NCBI GenBank assembly: GCA_030063045.1 | Contig: JAQSEB010000047.1 | Span: 3,493,408 to 3,557,407 of the forward strand | Length of the DNA stretch: 64,000 nucleotides | Origin: Pratylenchus scribneri | Lineage: Eukaryota > Nematoda > Chromadorea > Rhabditida > Pratylenchidae | Direction: 5' to 3' | Position numbers and translations under genes: made by a program | The notes under the pieces: generated by a model | Told to the model about the DNA's origin: nothing | What the model saw: only the letters and a program-made list of their open reading frames with translations | The model's database searches: none | Shown here: positions 60,653-64,000 of the stretch, in pieces | Layout of the letters: each line of letters starts with the position of its first letter | Numbering within the stretch: position 1 is the stretch's first letter

Positions 60653-63600
60653 TGAGATGTCCAATGACAAATTGAACAGAAGGGCCGGATTTATAATTTG
60701 TTGAGGAACATGTTTTTTGCGAATATGCAGACCATAAATATTTTTAATTTTCTTGACAATTTCCTTTTATCGTAATTTTTCTATATAAAATAAATCCATT
60801 TTATCTTTGATCCATATTTTTTAAATGTTAAATATTTTGGTGATCAGTCAGAAATTATTTATTAATATTTCTTCTCAGCAATTTATTAATGAATAATGGA
60901 TGGAGGAGGGCAAGTGAAAATTTGATTTCATAGAAAACCTGTGAAGCTCCATGTATTAATCTTATAAATTAGTCTAAAATATTCGAACAATCCTTTTAGG
61001 CAATTGAATTTTAAAACCGAAACAATTTTACATTGTGAAAAATAAAAAGGTTGATGTGGGTGTTCTCTGACCAATTTTTCCCTATCATCATCATTATTGG
61101 TTTAATGAATTTTTATTGAATGAATTGGAGGGTCATTCCCTTTTCCCTCATCTTTTAATCATTCCGATGAATATCATAATTTATATTTTCATGGCTTTTA
61201 CATCACATTTTTGATTCTACGGATTACATTCTATATCCTCATTTTCCTCATCTTTTTCATTTTCCTTATTAATATTTATTAAAACATAAATAAATATTAA
61301 TTTAATTATTGGTATTATTCGAGATTGTCGAGCATAAAGCAGCACTCTTCATTTTTATTTATACCGGCTTTCATTTCAGCGTTCATTAGACCATAGCCAG
61401 TTTTTTTTCTCGCCTCAGAAAAAAAGGCAACCAAAATGCCCTTTTCCACCATGAAAAGGGTGACTTATTCTATTTGGATTCCATTTTGCCCATTCTTTTC
61501 CAGACTCTCGCATTCCTTTCCTCCCGCCTCTCTCTGCTTATTAGTCAACCAATTTGGCCAAATGGACTTCCCCTCTGTTCTTGTTATGCATTATGCTACT
61601 TCCGACGGGCTAACGGAAAGAAAAGCTGTTTTCCGCCTTCCCCCCCCCTTCCTCTTTTTTGACATGTTTTTCTGGTGACATATTTTGAGGTTGGCACATT
61701 CCTCAATTTTGTTTTGATCTTTTTATAATTGCCCCCTTTTTGTTTGCTTTTATTTTTGCCAGCTGTGAAAATTATTTTTAGACTCGAAACGTACCAACAT
61801 ATTTCCATCTAGTCAATTAATTTTTGTTATTATGTATCTTTAATTAAGTAAAAATATTCATATTATAATTTATTTTCCAAATTTGGATGTGACATTTTTG
61901 CTTTCAGGGATTGATTGGTTCAAATAAAAATGTTATTAGGCAAAATTGGCTGTTTATTTATTTTTACTTGACAAAAATTAAATTATTTATAAATTACCAC
62001 ATAATTTCTTTGAAAGCTTTCCATTTTGTTCGAATCAATTCTTTTGACAATTCTACATAAAAATATATTAAAAATTGTATTTTTATTGAAATTTTTAATT
62101 GATCGATTTTAGAATTTTAAATTCTGAAAATAAATTAGTAGAATTTCTCAATTTTTATTTTAAAATCATGCCAAGTGAAAAGTCCATAAATTTTCTACAG
62201 TCTAATTTGCATACAATTTCTACAGCAAATTCTTTGGCCTTTATTTTCATTCCCGATTCATTTTCTTGTTTCTACTGAAAATATATTCTCATTAATTTAT
62301 TTTAAGTGGATGCTGGAAAAGGGCGAAAGTATTTTATTTGGCTTAATGCCCCCAATGGCTTTTTGAGGAATTCAAGTGGAAATTGCCAAAAATGCATGGG
62401 TCCATAATAATTTTATGCCCCTGGGAAATAATGTTTTTATGCCTGGGAATATCGTAAATATTTCGCATTATTATTTTTTATGAATGTTCCTCCTGCAGGC
62501 AGTAATCATCTCAATTAATTGCATCGGCCTCGAATTTCTCCAATTTTAGATAAATTTATGTATATCAAATTTCCTTTTCCATTTTGAATTCGAATTCAAT
62601 TAAATTTGAAAAAGTTTAAATATATGAAAATTGATGTTTTTAAAGTCTAGAATTTTTTAATGATTATTTTTTAGGATTTTAAATACATTTTAATTATTTT
62701 TGAAATCAATAATTGCTTTAATAATATGCTAAAAATAGATTCAAAAATATTATCGTTTATCATTTAAGAACAAAAAAATAAAAACAATTTTTTCATTAGC
62801 CAATTCATTGATAAAAATAATGGGATTTCGGGTATGTTTACCACAAATTTATGATGTCTATTTATAATACGCTATAAATGGGATTTTTAAGTAATTGTAA
62901 TAAATTCCTTCTTATGAATTATGGAAAAACTGATTCTTTTGAAAAATTTGTAAATAAAAAATTTGAATATATTTATAATAATTTTGCTTTTTTTAATAAA
63001 TTTCAAAGAATTTTTATGGCAATTGATTTTTATAATGTCAACAATTCAAAAAAAAATGTGGCAGATGATGAAGCGCCGTCGAACGCCCCGCCTGCTTTCA
63101 TCCATTTGTCCGATAATCTATTTTTGCCTCATCACAGCTTAACTAGCAAAAAATATTCTTCCTTCATTCGCTTTTCATTTTTTAAAAGCTTTGAAAATTG
63201 AATCTTTCCATCCATCCATTCATCCATCCAAATCCATTCCAGATGCTTTTCATGACCCTTCCCCGGCTTTTGGCCCATCTTCTTCTCAATTCCCCATCCA
63301 CCCCCATAAACCAAAATTTCATACCCGCTACTGAATATTTTCGGAAAAATTATTTGAAATCAAATATTCAAAAAAAATCCAAAATGTCGAGAAAAATTGT
63401 ATAAAATTCGAAAATAATCAATTCAATTAGAGAGTATTTTCTAGTCAATTTTCTATTTAAATTTTAGGGCAATCTAGAGCATTACTAATATCTAATAAAA
63501 TAAAATTAGACTAAATTTCTTTTTAAAGACCTTTAATAATAATTTTCAACAAATAAGGGGAAAGAATGCTGTCATTATGTTAAATAAAAGATGCCACAGT
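60653..63600. other. intergenic, no convincing gene
   Basis: AT-rich. Frames at 61436-61678 and 62878-63201 lack domains, and I do not call them. Poly-pyrimidine patches occur near 61630-61670. Confidence 0.5.
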
Positions 63601-63674
63601 GGCCCTGTAGCGCAATTGGATAACGCGTCGGTCTACGGAACCGGAGATTGTAGGTTCGAGTCCTGCCAGGGTCG
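63601..63674 (+). tRNA. tRNA-Arg (anticodon ACG)
   Basis: Acceptor GGCCCTG/CAGGGTC plus G, D arm GCGCAATTGGATAACGC, anticodon stem TCGGT/ACCGG around CTACGGA, T arm TGTAGGTTCGAGTCCTGCC. The anticodon ACG (inosine at position 34 after modification) reads CGN Arg codons. Confidence 0.96.
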
Positions 63675-63978
63675 AATAATTTTTTACAACATTTTTATTT
63701 TTATCCATTAGACAAAACATTCTAATAAAACTTTTTGAAAAATGGTGAAAAATGTGCACTTCATTTTTTTCCTAATTTCCAGACAAATTTTTGTACTTAA
63801 TTTTCCCTCTGGGAAATTGAATCCAAATGTTTCCTACGAATGTCACACTAAAAATGTTTAAACATTTCCTCGTTTTTTTTGTTGCCGCCAAACAATTCCC
63901 TATCGTGCCATTTTATACTTAAAACATTTCCCGCTCGATTTCCCGTCAATCTAAGCAAGCACAATCCATTCCCGCCAT

Positions 63979-64000
63979 CCCCCCCCCCCCCCCCCCCCCC
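63979..64000. repeat. poly-C run at the window edge
   Basis: At least 22 consecutive C reach the window end. This may be a true homopolymer or an assembly-edge artefact. Confidence 0.9.

Noticed and set aside
62878..63201. 107-aa frame near the right end
   Set aside because: AT-rich composition, no recognisable domain or splice sites, and low-complexity continuation.

Overview
The window looks like nuclear DNA of a plant-parasitic nematode, probably a cyst or reniform nematode (Heterodera, Globodera or Rotylenchulus type). It is AT-rich, with genes split into many short exons by introns of about 40-700 bp. It has eukaryotic tRNAs, a nematode-type Clc-like/claudin gene, and a pair of signal-peptide-bearing glutathione-synthetase-like genes, a class described as effectors in these nematodes. 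The species call is inference from gene content. All exon models were built by hand from reading frame, GT/GC-AG borders and family resemblance.

Region 1 (1-8.7 kb) is a cluster of four paralogous C2H2-plus-F-box genes. One runs leftward out of the window and three run rightward. The cluster carries mobile DNA: a 25-bp minisatellite in an intron of copy A, a MITE that breaks the zinc-finger exon of copy C, and a hAT-like MITE with a perfect 8-bp target duplication in an intron of copy D. Region 2 (8.7-17 kb) is mostly non-coding, with tRNA-Lys, tRNA-Ser and a ten-exon Clc-like four-TM gene. Region 3 (17-25.2 kb) holds a small EF-hand protein gene and a complete 15-exon DENND6 orthologue (Rab-GEF family). 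DENND6 introns contain a tRNA-Ala gene, an 18-bp minisatellite of about 1.1 kb and a dispersed repeat.

Region 4 (26.5-40.56 kb) is a single 14-kb satellite array of a roughly 26-bp unit with a clear higher-order period of about 3.9 kb. Its very long open frames are an artefact of stop-free repeat units. Region 5 (40.6-50.4 kb) has an unrecognised gene with a PAM2-like motif, then two inverted glutathione-synthetase-like genes. One has lost the middle of the protein by internal deletion. The other is full length but carries a 2-nt frame disruption. A 27-bp minisatellite and a directly duplicated segment lie around them.

Region 6 (51.3-64 kb) holds housekeeping genes on the minus strand: synaptophysin, and the Rieske iron-sulfur protein, whose presequence exon is split by a 1.1-kb terminal-inverted-repeat element. 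It also holds a 974-bp fold-back element, a small F-box-like gene and tRNA-Arg. The main theme is repeat and transposon activity remodelling gene structure, most clearly in the F-box cluster, the secreted GSS-like pair and isp-1.
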